From positions 1 through 60,487 of the IMG/VR virus record IMGVR_UViG_3300031766_000007: a stretch of DNA of 60,487 bases; one strand, 5' to 3'. Below are positions 31,836-40,028 of the stretch, piece after piece; positions within the stretch are counted from its first letter, which is position 1, and each line of letters begins with the position of its first letter. Source of the stretch: a virus. Both the position numbers and the translations under genes were made by a program. The notes beneath the pieces are model-generated. The model saw only the letters and a list, made by a program, of their open reading frames with translations. It searched no databases and was not told where the DNA came from.

Positions 31836-33230
31836 TTAATAGGTTCCGCCATCAACACCACCAAATTCTGGAGTGCCTCCTGAGCCTGCCTGAAGAACTT
31901 GTCCTTCTGAGCCTGCTGCTGTGACTTGTAAAACACCTGTTCCATTACCGTAAAGTATACCTTTACTTGTAAATGAACCAACACCTGTACCACCATCTGC
32001 TACTACTAAATCTGTGATACCAGTTATAGTACCGCCTGTAATAGTTGCTGAAGCTGATTCAATGTTTGCTACTAAAGTACCAACTGCATAACCTGTACCA
32101 CTTGTATTAACAGTAGTAGTAGGTGCAGATTCTAGGTCCTTAAATATTTTCCATTTACCGGAATCATTAGCGTCTCTAAATAAACCCCCGTATAAGTCTT
32201 TTGAACCACTAGTATCAAACAAACCATACAAACCAATGTCAACGACATCAGATGAATTGTTGCCTGTAGCTAATGAGATCAATGGATCTGCAACGGATAG
32301 TGTTGTGGAGTCTACAGTTGTTGTAGTTCCTGATACTGTTAGGTTACCTGAAACTGTAGCGTTTCCGCCAATAGTAACATCGTCTGGTAATCCAATAGTT
32401 ATAGTGTTATTTGAAACTGTTGTTTCAATTTCGTTAGCTGTACCCGTAAAGTTAAGAGTATCTGTACCTACTGTTACAACATCATCAGAACCACTATCGG
32501 CTCCAATTGTTAATGCTGAACTTGTAGATGCTGTTGATACTGCTGTAAGTCTACCTTGAGCGTCAACTGTGATAACAGGAATAGTACTTGCTGAACCATA
32601 TGATCCTGCTGATACTGCTGTGTTATCCAATGTGTGAGTAACTGCGTTACCCGATACCGCTGTTGTGATACCTGTTCCACCTGTTAGGGTGAATGTTTCT
32701 GCATCTGTAATTGCTCCAGTACCAGAGTCACCGGCAATGCCGACGTCTGTCATGTGTGCTTGAGCATCTACATAGGCTTTAACTGATTGTTGAGTTGGGA
32801 TAAGTGTAGCACTATCGCTAGTCATATCGTCCTCATCAACAAATGCTGTGGCTGTAATTGTGCCATCAGTTAGTGATCCGAAAGTAACTAGACCTGTCAT
32901 GTTAGCTGTTGCGCCTGCAATGCTACCTGTTACGTCTCCAGTTAGATTTCCTGTTACTGCGCCTACTATAATGTTACCTGAGCCATCTCTTTTAACAAGC
33001 GTTGATGCTGTATTAGCATTCGTCGCTGCGTCAACTAGATCTGTGTAGTACTTACCTCCAATTGCTTGGATAGCTTCGTTACCACCTGAATCTATAGATG
33101 AAACATATAATTTAGCAGAAGCACCAGAACCGGATCTATCTTCAGCATAAGCCAATTCACCTTCTACTAAGTCCGAGGCTGCTGGAGCTGCCGATCCTGT
33201 AGATCTTTTGATTTGAATTGTTGTTGCCAT
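31836..33230 (-). CDS. Tail-fibre-like protein
   Basis: 464 residues. N-terminus TIQIKRSTGSAAPAASDLVEGELAYAED is another copy of the fibre start module (EGELAYA). The body is Thr/Ser/Gly/Val rich with GAVTGNLTGDVTGSIAG repeats near 92-108 and a TLSVADPLISLATGNNSSDVVDIGLYG segment near 305, seen in other T4-like marine fibres. It ends GGVDGGTY, shared with two small neighbours. Predicted trimeric fibre shaft; receptor unknown. Confidence 0.8.
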   Translation of the reverse strand: MATTIQIKRSTGSAAPAASDLVEGELAYAEDRSGSGASAKLYVSSIDSGGNEAIQAIGGKYYTDLVDAATNANTASTLVKRDGSGNIIVGAVTGNLTGDVTGSIAGATANMTGLVTFGSLTDGTITATAFVDEDDMTSDSATLIPTQQSVKAYVDAQAHMTDVGIAGDSGTGAITDAETFTLTGGTGITTAVSGNAVTHTLDNTAVSAGSYGSASTIPVITVDAQGRLTAVSTASTSSALTIGADSGSDDVVTVGTDTLNFTGTANEIETTVSNNTITIGLPDDVTIGGNATVSGNLTVSGTTTTVDSTTLSVADPLISLATGNNSSDVVDIGLYGLFDTSGSKDLYGGLFRDANDSGKWKIFKDLESAPTTTVNTSGTGYAVGTLVANIESASATITGGTITGITDLVVADGGTGVGSFTSKGILYGNGTGVLQVTAAGSEGQVLQAGSGGTPEFGGVDGGTY

Positions 33231-33269
33231 TTATTTTCTCCTAGTTAAATGTCTTTTAAATATTATATA

Positions 33270-33285
33270 ATATAAAGCTTTATAT
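33270..33285. repeat. Perfect 16-bp AT palindrome between two fibre genes
   Basis: ATATAAAGCTTTATAT lies 4 nt after the stop of the 85-aa gene and 40 nt before the start of the 464-aa gene. It may form a weak hairpin or be a binding site. It contains no exact late octamer. Confidence 0.4.
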
Positions 33286-33289
33286 CATT

Positions 33290-33547
33290 CTAAAAAGTAC
33301 CACCATCAATGGAAGTAATTGAAGCTGCTACAGACGATGCTGGAGCTGCCTCCCACTTCCCACTGGTGCCATCATATACTAGAGTGTAACCATTTTGTTT
33401 AGCACTTGTATCTATTCCAGACAAGTTGTCAATGGTTGTTGAAGTTGCAACCTGGCTTTGAGTTGTGGTAGTTGTAACGACTCTAGTACTACCAGTAGAT
33501 ACGGATACCGATACTGGGTTCTGTGTAGCGTTTACATTAACTGCCAT
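33290..33547 (-). CDS. Small fibre-cluster protein ending in the SIDGGTF motif
   Basis: 85 residues, Thr/Ser/Val rich (VSVSVSTGSTRVVTTTTTQ near residues 12-30), then a domain with GIDTSAKQNGYTLVYDGTSGKWEA that resembles fibre end domains. It ends SITSIDGGTF, the same C-terminal pattern as the proteins at 30842-31096 and 31836-33230. Second gene after the palindromic late promoter. Function unknown. Confidence 0.7.
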   Translation of the reverse strand: MAVNVNATQNPVSVSVSTGSTRVVTTTTTQSQVATSTTIDNLSGIDTSAKQNGYTLVYDGTSGKWEAAPASSVAASITSIDGGTF

Positions 33548-33557
33548 CTTTTATCTC

Positions 33558-33887
33558 CTATGCTCTTGTAACATTTGGTGTTACAGTTACTATTCCCTCT
33601 AAAACTCTTAATGTTTCTGAGCTTGAGGCTATCTCAATATCATAAACATATCTTCCTGCTTTAACAGCTGCTGTTTCTACTGCTGTTAAAGAAATTGTTA
33701 TCTTACCTGTAGAATTAACTTTTGCCGTTGTAAAATCTGTAGCAGTTGTAGCTTCAAAAGATTTTCTCATCTGTGAAGTTACTGTATAATTAGTTAGATC
33801 TTTAGCGCTAGCGTCATCGTTCGTTAGATTTAACTCCAAACTGAAGGTCGTGCCTTGATCTATTACTACATTTGAAACGGTTGCCAT
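33558..33887 (-). CDS. Small beta-domain structural protein, BppU-like pattern
   Basis: 109 residues. VVIDQGTTFSLELNLTNDDASAKDLTNYTVTSQMRKS is the pattern of a baseplate/fibre-adaptor N-terminal beta domain (as in BppU-type proteins, where I know this strand order). First gene of the fibre cluster, 34 nt downstream of the palindromic late promoter. Could be an adaptor between baseplate and fibre. The family link is an inference. Confidence 0.65.
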   Translation of the reverse strand: MATVSNVVIDQGTTFSLELNLTNDDASAKDLTNYTVTSQMRKSFEATTATDFTTAKVNSTGKITISLTAVETAAVKAGRYVYDIEIASSSETLRVLEGIVTVTPNVTRA

Positions 33888-33920
33888 TAATTCCTATCTC
33901 TAAAATATCGTGTATAGTCT

Positions 33921-33932
33921 TATTTATAAATA
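33921..33932. promoter_or_regulatory. Palindromic divergent late promoter
   Basis: TATTTATAAATA is its own reverse complement and contains TATAAATA on both strands (plus 33925-33932, minus 33928-33921). It sits in the 57-nt gap between the fibre cluster (minus, starts 33887) and the glycosyltransferase island (plus, starts 33945). The plus transcript would begin within about 6 nt of the ATG, so its leader would be almost absent; the minus leader is about 27 nt. Confidence 0.85.
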
Positions 33933-33944
33933 AAAGTGATTACA

Positions 33945-34607
33945 ATGAAAACTATTTTAACATTAAAATATGGTGAGAAATACAGCTCAGATGCTGTTAA
34001 TTCTATCTATGAACATACCGAAGGCAAGTATAACTATGTTTGCGTTACGGATGACCCTAAGGGATTACATCCTGATATCGGGATTATTTATATGGAACAT
34101 GAACCCGACGGTAATATGGAAAAATTAAAATTGTTTCAGCTAAAAGATATGGGTACTATATTATACTTAGATCTAGATATAAGAATACAAAAGAATATAG
34201 ATCATTTGTTTGATTATTGTGTGGATAATCCTGTTATAGTATACACATGGTGGAAAGATAAAGGTGACGAACAATTAAATATACATGACTTCCCACACCA
34301 GCCTGGGTTTCCATTAAGTAATTATAATTCTAGTGTAATGTTATGGAAAGATGCTACACATATATGGAAACATTATAATGAATATCCAGAAACATACATT
34401 GTACAATACCCTTATGGAGACGATACATTTTTATACCATGAAGGATTTACATTTGAACACTTACCACACAATGAGGTATACTCTTATCTGTATTCAGGAA
34501 GAAAATATAGACCAGAGTATCCTATATGTTTATTAAACGGCTTAGACAGACACCCGGAGATTGAGAAAGAATATGATGAATTTTGTATGCATCAAGTGGG
34601 GCACTAA
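33945..34607 (+). CDS. Glycosyltransferase-like protein, paralogue 1
   Basis: 220 residues from the ATG at 33945 (a GTG at 33936 is in frame but lies within the predicted transcription start). It has the array signature LKYGEKYSSDAVNSIYEH near the N-terminus, YVCVTDDPKGLHPDI, and the DxD-type motif YLDLDIRIQKNIDHL near 73-87, expected to bind metal and nucleotide-sugar in GT-A enzymes. Later YGDDTFLYHE aligns with GTDNYH of the neighbours. Cytoplasmic. Acceptor unknown. Overlaps the next gene by 32 nt. Confidence 0.8.
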   Translation: MKTILTLKYGEKYSSDAVNSIYEHTEGKYNYVCVTDDPKGLHPDIGIIYMEHEPDGNMEKLKLFQLKDMGTILYLDLDIRIQKNIDHLFDYCVDNPVIVYTWWKDKGDEQLNIHDFPHQPGFPLSNYNSSVMLWKDATHIWKHYNEYPETYIVQYPYGDDTFLYHEGFTFEHLPHNEVYSYLYSGRKYRPEYPICLLNGLDRHPEIEKEYDEFCMHQVGH

Positions 34608-35349
34608 GTACTCACCTGATTATGTTAATAATTTGTATCGTATGGTACAGGAACATTATCATAATGACTTTACATTTACCTGCTATACAGATGACGACAC
34701 AGGATTAAAGTGTGATGCCAGAGATATACCTGACATAGAACCTTTACATCCTAAGTATTGGTTTGGTAAAGAAAACTATTGTTGGGATAGAGCCAAGTTC
34801 TTAGTATTTAATTCTCATAACTTTTTAGGCTTTGAAGGTAAATGGTGTTATTTAGATCTAGATGTAATCATACAAAGCGATATAACAAATTTATATGAAC
34901 TAGCATTAAAGCCTAGGATAATACATTCCAGATGGCAGAACCCTAAACATAAACATGATAGGAAGTTTATAGATGTTCGGGGAACATTTTATAACTCTAG
35001 TGTAATGTGTTGGAATAGAGATCAATGTGAACATATCTTTTGGGAAGCCTTACAGGAAGATCAAATGATATTTAAAACATTTTGGAAAGGAACAGATAAC
35101 TATCACTATTGGAGACAAAGAGACTTTTGGAGTAACATGCCATTTGAATGGACTTACTCTTACAATAGAGGAATGCAATTTCCAGAGGATTTGGAGACAC
35201 ATAAATATAGAGAAGAATGTAAATTTTGTTTATTTAATGTAGATGTATTAAAGTCTAACAATAAACAGATAAAGATCGATGAATTAGAAGATGAGACATT
35301 ATTGAGATTATGGCATGGTAACGATTATAGCAAATCAGCTAGACAGTAA
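34576..35349 (+). CDS. Glycosyltransferase-like protein, paralogue 2
   Basis: 257 residues from the ATG at 34576 (34573 and a TTG at 34561 are alternatives; paralogue N-termini favour MNFVCIKWG). IKWGTKYSPDYVNNLYRM, FTCYTDDDTGL, the motif CYLDLDVIIQSDITNL, GTDNYHYWRQRDFW and WTYSYNRGMQFPEDLETHKYRE are shared with the other copies. Long overlap with both neighbours. Likely transfers a sugar to an unknown acceptor. Probably arose by tandem duplication. Confidence 0.8.
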   Translation: MNFVCIKWGTKYSPDYVNNLYRMVQEHYHNDFTFTCYTDDDTGLKCDARDIPDIEPLHPKYWFGKENYCWDRAKFLVFNSHNFLGFEGKWCYLDLDVIIQSDITNLYELALKPRIIHSRWQNPKHKHDRKFIDVRGTFYNSSVMCWNRDQCEHIFWEALQEDQMIFKTFWKGTDNYHYWRQRDFWSNMPFEWTYSYNRGMQFPEDLETHKYREECKFCLFNVDVLKSNNKQIKIDELEDETLLRLWHGNDYSKSARQ

Positions 35350-36805
35350 TTATAGTCAAGGACAGATAAACGCATTATATACACAGGTTAAGAAACTGTG
35401 CGTAAATCCTTTTGATTTTTACGTCTTTGTAAGCGCCGATGAGTATAAACTGTTAGAAATTACTCGAAAGAAAGAAGGCTATATAGATGGAATAACCTTT
35501 CATGTGCCTAAGTATGGAAAGGATTGGTTGGAAATAGATATAATGCAACACACCAAACCTGGTGGACATACATTGTTTATAACACCTAATTGTATTATTA
35601 ACAACATACAGGACATAGACATTTATAAGTCAAACAAGAAGATTTTGCTTGAGGATGGTAACCTAGGTTATTTTGTATACCGTAATGATAAAGTGGAAGC
35701 TATACTAAAAGAATGGGACGAAAAAGAAGATGACTTATTATATAACTATGATATATTTAGCGAGAAGTTTTTAATAGAAGAAGGTGCTTTACCTTTTCTA
35801 AAAGATAGTACAGCAACATATCCAGAAAAAACAGATGAGAGTATAGTAGCTTTGCCTTTTTGGTATGAGGATTTTACTGAAGAACAATTGGATAAGATGT
35901 ATAACAAAGAAACAGATCTTTATCCTTACTTGCCTGAAAGAGTAGAAATAAATCCTATATCAGGAGATGACTATTTAACTTTAGAACAAATAGAGGATAC
36001 ATTTACAAAAGACTTTATAGAAAAATCTAAGTTGAAAAGAATACATTTTAAAGGCACAGATACAGACCCTACATTAAATCCTGAACTATTTGATATAGCT
36101 CATTTCTTTATGTCCAGGTGGGGTATTGGTGGTTGTGATATAACTACAAATGGAAAATCTAATGAGCCTATTTGGTGGAGTAACTTAGGCTTAATGTTTT
36201 TAGAAGCAGGTAACATTACATTTAATATTAATACAGGCAATCCAGATAAACAAATATTACAAAATGCAAAAGCGTTGATAGACTCTGGGTGTAGAGTGTT
36301 TTGGAATTATGTACATACTAATCAATTAGATTCTGATATTCAGAAAGCTAAAAAAATATCAGAGGAATATAACTTCTATGGCTTTATATATGATAATCAA
36401 ATCCCTAAAGAAAAATTACAAGTTATAGAAAAAACTAAACCCGATATGCCAGACTATAAACTTATAGAACTAGAGACTCTACAGACAAGAAAAAAAGATG
36501 ACATATATAAAGAGAGAACAATAAAATTTTCACCACATGTTAAGTGTGAAGGTAAAGTTAATAATTCATTTTATCTAAACTCTAAAGGTAATGTGTTTCC
36601 CTGTAAACATGTGGCTCTTAATTTAACTACTGCAAATAATTCTCCTGAACACAAGACAGAATTATTGTATAGTTGGGATAAGAATAATATAAATGAACAC
36701 ACCCTAGAAGAAATTTTTACAAATGACTTCTTTAAAGGATACTTTAATAATTTGTTAAAGTTAAATCCACAAATAATACACGATGAACAAGGTGGAATAT
36801 GTTAG
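35315..36805 (+). CDS. Fused protein: degenerate glycosyltransferase plus degenerate radical-SAM/SPASM-like domain
   Basis: 496 residues. The first 120 residues follow the paralogues (NYSQGQINALYTQ compares with KYSPDYVNNLYRM) but the DxD segment reads FITPNCIINNIQD, so the metal motif is lost. From about residue 245 the text KGTDTDPTLNPELFDIAHFF then CDITTNGKSN matches the radical-SAM strand after the cluster, GGEPTLNPEL and TTNG; no CxxxCxxC precedes it. Near the end NSFYLNSKGNVFPCKHVAL resembles the SPASM end. Both catalytic sites look missing. Role unknown: perhaps a binding or scaffold subunit. Confidence 0.65.
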   Translation: MVTIIANQLDSNYSQGQINALYTQVKKLCVNPFDFYVFVSADEYKLLEITRKKEGYIDGITFHVPKYGKDWLEIDIMQHTKPGGHTLFITPNCIINNIQDIDIYKSNKKILLEDGNLGYFVYRNDKVEAILKEWDEKEDDLLYNYDIFSEKFLIEEGALPFLKDSTATYPEKTDESIVALPFWYEDFTEEQLDKMYNKETDLYPYLPERVEINPISGDDYLTLEQIEDTFTKDFIEKSKLKRIHFKGTDTDPTLNPELFDIAHFFMSRWGIGGCDITTNGKSNEPIWWSNLGLMFLEAGNITFNINTGNPDKQILQNAKALIDSGCRVFWNYVHTNQLDSDIQKAKKISEEYNFYGFIYDNQIPKEKLQVIEKTKPDMPDYKLIELETLQTRKKDDIYKERTIKFSPHVKCEGKVNNSFYLNSKGNVFPCKHVALNLTTANNSPEHKTELLYSWDKNNINEHTLEEIFTNDFFKGYFNNLLKLNPQIIHDEQGGIC

Positions 36806-37014
36806 AAGTAACAACAGAAAAATCAGTAATATTAAAAGGCACATTCGAAGACTATGATAACTATATACCAATAGTTGAAGAGTCTCAGTTTGCTGTTTTG
36901 ATTATTAAATCAGACATTACAGACTTTGATTATAAAACAATGCAAGTCACGGAAGCACTTGCTAAACACAAACAACAATACGGTAAGGACTATGTCATAT
37001 GCAGGTTAAGTTAA
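36799..37014 (+). CDS. Small unknown protein between the fused protein and ThyX
   Basis: 71 residues, acidic and soluble (VTTEKSVILKGTFEDYDNY, then FAVLIIKSDITDFDYKTMQV). GGTGGA precedes the ATG. It overlaps the gene before by 7 nt and ThyX by 16 nt. No family recognised. Confidence 0.65.
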   Translation: MLEVTTEKSVILKGTFEDYDNYIPIVEESQFAVLIIKSDITDFDYKTMQVTEALAKHKQQYGKDYVICRLS

Positions 37015-37670
37015 TCAGCTACAGCCAAACAGATGGAAACTATCTTATAGACGACACAAGCGCTACAGAACTTGTAGCTTTTTGTGCCAGAGTAAGTAAT
37101 CCAGATGGACAATTAAATAAAGATACAAGTGAGAAACTTATTAAGTATCTAATGAAACACAAGCATTGGTCGCCATTAGAAATGGTAAGTGTATGTCTAG
37201 AAATAGACACCACAAGAGACATTGCAAGACAAATTCTAAGACACAGGAGTTTTAGCTTTCAAGAATTTAGTCAGCGGTATGCAGATCCTACTAAGGACTT
37301 AGAGTTTGAAGTAAGAGAAGCAAGAATGCAGGACCCTAAAAATAGACAAAATAGTATTCCTACTGATGACTATAAATTAGATAGTAAGTGGCAGGAGTTA
37401 CAAAAAGATATTATTAGGCAAACTAGATATGCTTATACATGGGCGTTAGAACATGGAATAGCAAAAGAACAAGCTAGGGCTGTATTACCTGAAGGTAATA
37501 CTAAGAGTAGAATGTATGTTAACGGAACATTAAGAAGCTGGATACATTACATTGAACTTCGAGGTGCTAATGGTACGCAGTTAGAACACATGGATATTGC
37601 ACATGCTGTGGCAGATGTAATAACTAAAATTTTTCCACTAGCAGGAGATTATAAAGGCAAAGAGTTATGA
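36999..37670 (+). CDS. thyX: FAD-dependent thymidylate synthase ThyX
   Basis: Makes dTMP from dUMP with NADPH, FAD and methylene-THF. 223 residues. The ThyX motif RHR-X7-S is at R81HRSFSFQEFS91QRY, with the FAD/dUMP-binding SPLEMVSVCLEID near 58 and the C-terminal EQARAVLPEGNTKSRMYVNGTLRSW near 155. All hallmarks are intact. It is unusual for a nucleotide gene to sit within a glycosyltransferase array and to be driven from a late promoter. Overlaps the next gene by 4 nt (ATGA). Confidence 0.95.
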   Translation: MQVKLISYSQTDGNYLIDDTSATELVAFCARVSNPDGQLNKDTSEKLIKYLMKHKHWSPLEMVSVCLEIDTTRDIARQILRHRSFSFQEFSQRYADPTKDLEFEVREARMQDPKNRQNSIPTDDYKLDSKWQELQKDIIRQTRYAYTWALEHGIAKEQARAVLPEGNTKSRMYVNGTLRSWIHYIELRGANGTQLEHMDIAHAVADVITKIFPLAGDYKGKEL

Positions 37671-38482
37671 GAGTAAATATAGTATGTTCTAAGTGGGGCA
37701 CTAGATATGGTCCTCACTTTGTGAATAAATTAAAAAATATGGCCAAGAGGAATTGTAATCCTAAACACGATTTCCATTTTTATTGTTATACAGATGACGC
37801 TGAAGGTATAGATGATGATGTAAAAGTTATTCCTTTTCCAGACATTCCCAACATACATCCTAAGTATTGGTTTCAAAAAGACGACTTTAAATATGGTATG
37901 GCAAGATGCTGGGATAGGCCTAAAACATTTGTATTCAATACTCATAACTTTGCTGAAGACAAACCCACAGGTCGTTTTATATTCTTTGACTTAGATGTTA
38001 TTATACAAAATGATATAGAGCCTTTAATTACCTATAATATGGAAAGACCAACTAAGTTAAGAAGTTGGTGGCAAGACCCGCGCCCAATGAAGACGCGGAG
38101 ATTTAAATTATCTCATGGAGCATATACTAATGGCAGTTGTCAAGTTTGGTCCGACGATCAAGCAGAATGTATATGGCACGATGTATTAGAGAATCAAGAA
38201 AAGATTTGGTTTACATATACAGACGGAACAGATAACTATCACTCCTGGCGATGGGGAGATTGGGGTAAAAAATTATGGGATCATTTCCCAGCAGACTATG
38301 CTTACTCATATAACCGAGGGCGTAGTTGGGAAGATGATGATTTAACCACAGAAATATATAGAGAAACACCAATCCTCTGTGTATTTAATATTGATCTACT
38401 ACCTAAACAAATGACTTCAGGTAGAGGACATACAAAGCAGAATGAATTAGTAGATCCGGAGTTATTAAACCATTGGCGATAA
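37667..38482 (+). CDS. Glycosyltransferase-like protein, paralogue 3
   Basis: 271 residues. SKWGTRYGPHFVNKLKNM, FHFYCYTDDAEGID, IFFDLDVIIQNDIEPL (DxD type), GTDNYHSWRWGDWGKK, YAYSYNRGRSWEDDDL and LCVFNIDLLPKQ repeat the family plan. Closest in layout to paralogue 2, both with an extra segment IHPKYWF. Its ATG overlaps the ThyX TGA. Confidence 0.82.
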   Translation: MRVNIVCSKWGTRYGPHFVNKLKNMAKRNCNPKHDFHFYCYTDDAEGIDDDVKVIPFPDIPNIHPKYWFQKDDFKYGMARCWDRPKTFVFNTHNFAEDKPTGRFIFFDLDVIIQNDIEPLITYNMERPTKLRSWWQDPRPMKTRRFKLSHGAYTNGSCQVWSDDQAECIWHDVLENQEKIWFTYTDGTDNYHSWRWGDWGKKLWDHFPADYAYSYNRGRSWEDDDLTTEIYRETPILCVFNIDLLPKQMTSGRGHTKQNELVDPELLNHWR

Positions 38483-39153
38483 ACATTTATACAGTAAAGT
38501 GGGGCAGTAAATATTCTGCCAAACATGTTAATAAGATATATGAGTCTTGTTTAGAATCTATATCCTATGACTTTACATTTTACTGTCTAACAGAAAATCC
38601 AAAAGGACTTAGTGAAGATATAAAAGTTTTGCCTTTCCCTAAAGAAAACAAATTAGAGAAGTGGTGGAATAAAATGTATTTGTTTGATGATAATGTTGTT
38701 AGACAAAAAGGAGAGAATTTATTCTTAGACTTAGATGTTATTATACAAAAGAACATAGATGATATTGTAAACTTTGATCCTGAAGATTGTTTATGTTTTG
38801 GCCAAACACATTGGCACGATATGGAAACACAAAAGAAAGAAACAGAACATGTTCCTCATAAATATACAGACTTAAACTCTAGTATATTAAGATGGAACGA
38901 TAATTTAGATAAAGAAAATATTACTCTTTATTTTAAAACACACATAGAAAAAATCTTATGGTACTATCGAGGAATAGATAATTTCTTTATGCACAAGGGT
39001 GTAGCAAGAATTAAATATTTTCCGTTAGGGTGGTTTTATAGTTACAATCAAGGCTATATATATCCACATGATATAGAAAAACATGTATTCAGACAAATAC
39101 CATATGTTTGTTTATTTGATTCAATGGGAAGAAAAGAAGATGTTAAATTTTAA
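38473..39153 (+). CDS. Glycosyltransferase-like protein, paralogue 4 (TTG start)
   Basis: 226 residues. The only start that keeps the family N-terminus is a TTG at 38473 (GGAG about 11 nt upstream): AINIYTVKWGSKYSAKHVNKIYES, then FTFYCLTENPKGLS, LFLDLDVIIQKNIDDI, GIDNFFMHKG and WFYSYNQGYIYPHDIE. Shorter than paralogues 2 and 3 and without the IHPKYWF segment. Overlaps the previous gene by 10 nt and the next by 14 nt. Confidence 0.78.
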   Translation: MAINIYTVKWGSKYSAKHVNKIYESCLESISYDFTFYCLTENPKGLSEDIKVLPFPKENKLEKWWNKMYLFDDNVVRQKGENLFLDLDVIIQKNIDDIVNFDPEDCLCFGQTHWHDMETQKKETEHVPHKYTDLNSSILRWNDNLDKENITLYFKTHIEKILWYYRGIDNFFMHKGVARIKYFPLGWFYSYNQGYIYPHDIEKHVFRQIPYVCLFDSMGRKEDVKF

Positions 39154-39808
39154 TTTTTTAAACAGTATGCAATATTGGGGAGAAGGTCTCGCTAAAGTTG
39201 AACATGAAATGAAACATAAGCATGATGACTTTAGACAAGCTCTTAATCCTAATACAATGGAAGGAGCTATTTGGTTAGTTGAAGAACTAAAAAATAGCCT
39301 AGATGATTATATGAAAGACGAGCAGTTTAACATTCTTGTATTAAACAGCTGGTTAGGAGTTCCTTTAGTACCACTACTATGTGAGAACTTGTCCGTGGGT
39401 GAATTGCACCTAGTTGACATCGATAAAGAAGCTTTAGAGCTCTCTAAGGTGTTTAATAAGCATTATATCACCGAAGAATTCATAAAAATAAATCATTGGA
39501 ACATGGATATTCCATTTGCCTTTGATGAGTTAAATCAACTTAAGGTTGATATAGTTATTACAATGGGAGCTGAGCAAATGTATCCATTGAAAGATTTAAA
39601 GACTGCCAACAAACATGCTATATTTGCTGTACAGAATTCTAATGTTATAGAAGAGATGTATGGTATTAATTGTGTTGATAGTGAAAAGGCTTTAATAGAA
39701 AATGCAGGGTTAGTAGATACCTCATACTCAGGCAAGACAAAGCAATTCTATTATGATTGGAACGGCAAGGTACATTTCGATAGGTTCATGGCAATTGGCA
39801 CAAAGTAA
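39140..39808 (+). CDS. SAM methyltransferase-fold protein of the glycan island
   Basis: 222 residues from the ATG at 39140 with AGAAGA upstream; an earlier start at 39083 lies in the previous gene. NILVLNSWLGVPLVPLLCENL (motif I region, glycine-poor), ELHLVDIDKEALELS and INHWNMDIPFAFDELNQLKVDIVITMGAEQM follow the class I methyltransferase order. The first motif is atypical and the protein may not methylate. It could act on sugars added by the neighbours. Confidence 0.6.
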   Translation: MLNFNFLNSMQYWGEGLAKVEHEMKHKHDDFRQALNPNTMEGAIWLVEELKNSLDDYMKDEQFNILVLNSWLGVPLVPLLCENLSVGELHLVDIDKEALELSKVFNKHYITEEFIKINHWNMDIPFAFDELNQLKVDIVITMGAEQMYPLKDLKTANKHAIFAVQNSNVIEEMYGINCVDSEKALIENAGLVDTSYSGKTKQFYYDWNGKVHFDRFMAIGTK

Positions 39809-40028
39809 AAAACTTAAGAGAGCATTACACGAAGCAACTTATGACACAGCCATAGGAGCAATAATAATGTTCCCTTTAAGTGTTGGAATAATTAAGGCTT
39901 GCATTGACTACGCAGGCACCTCGGCTGAGATGGCTGCGTTTATCAATTTCTTAGGACTAACTGGAATAGCTATTGTAAGAAAAGCTCTTGTAAGACTCAG
40001 ATTCGAAAGTAAATATAATAACAAATAA
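39753..40028 (+). CDS. Small membrane protein
   Basis: Up to 91 residues. The start is uncertain: the ATG at 39753 overlaps the previous gene by 56 nt, and a TTG at 39795 would give a 77-residue protein starting AQSKKLKRALHE. Two hydrophobic segments (AIGAIIMFPLSVGIIKACI and FINFLGLTGIAIVRKALV) and basic ends suggest a two-pass inner-membrane protein. Last gene of the plus-strand island. Small membrane proteins with a YDTAIG-type start are found in other marine phages; function unknown. Confidence 0.6.
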   Translation: MIGTARYISIGSWQLAQSKKLKRALHEATYDTAIGAIIMFPLSVGIIKACIDYAGTSAEMAAFINFLGLTGIAIVRKALVRLRFESKYNNK

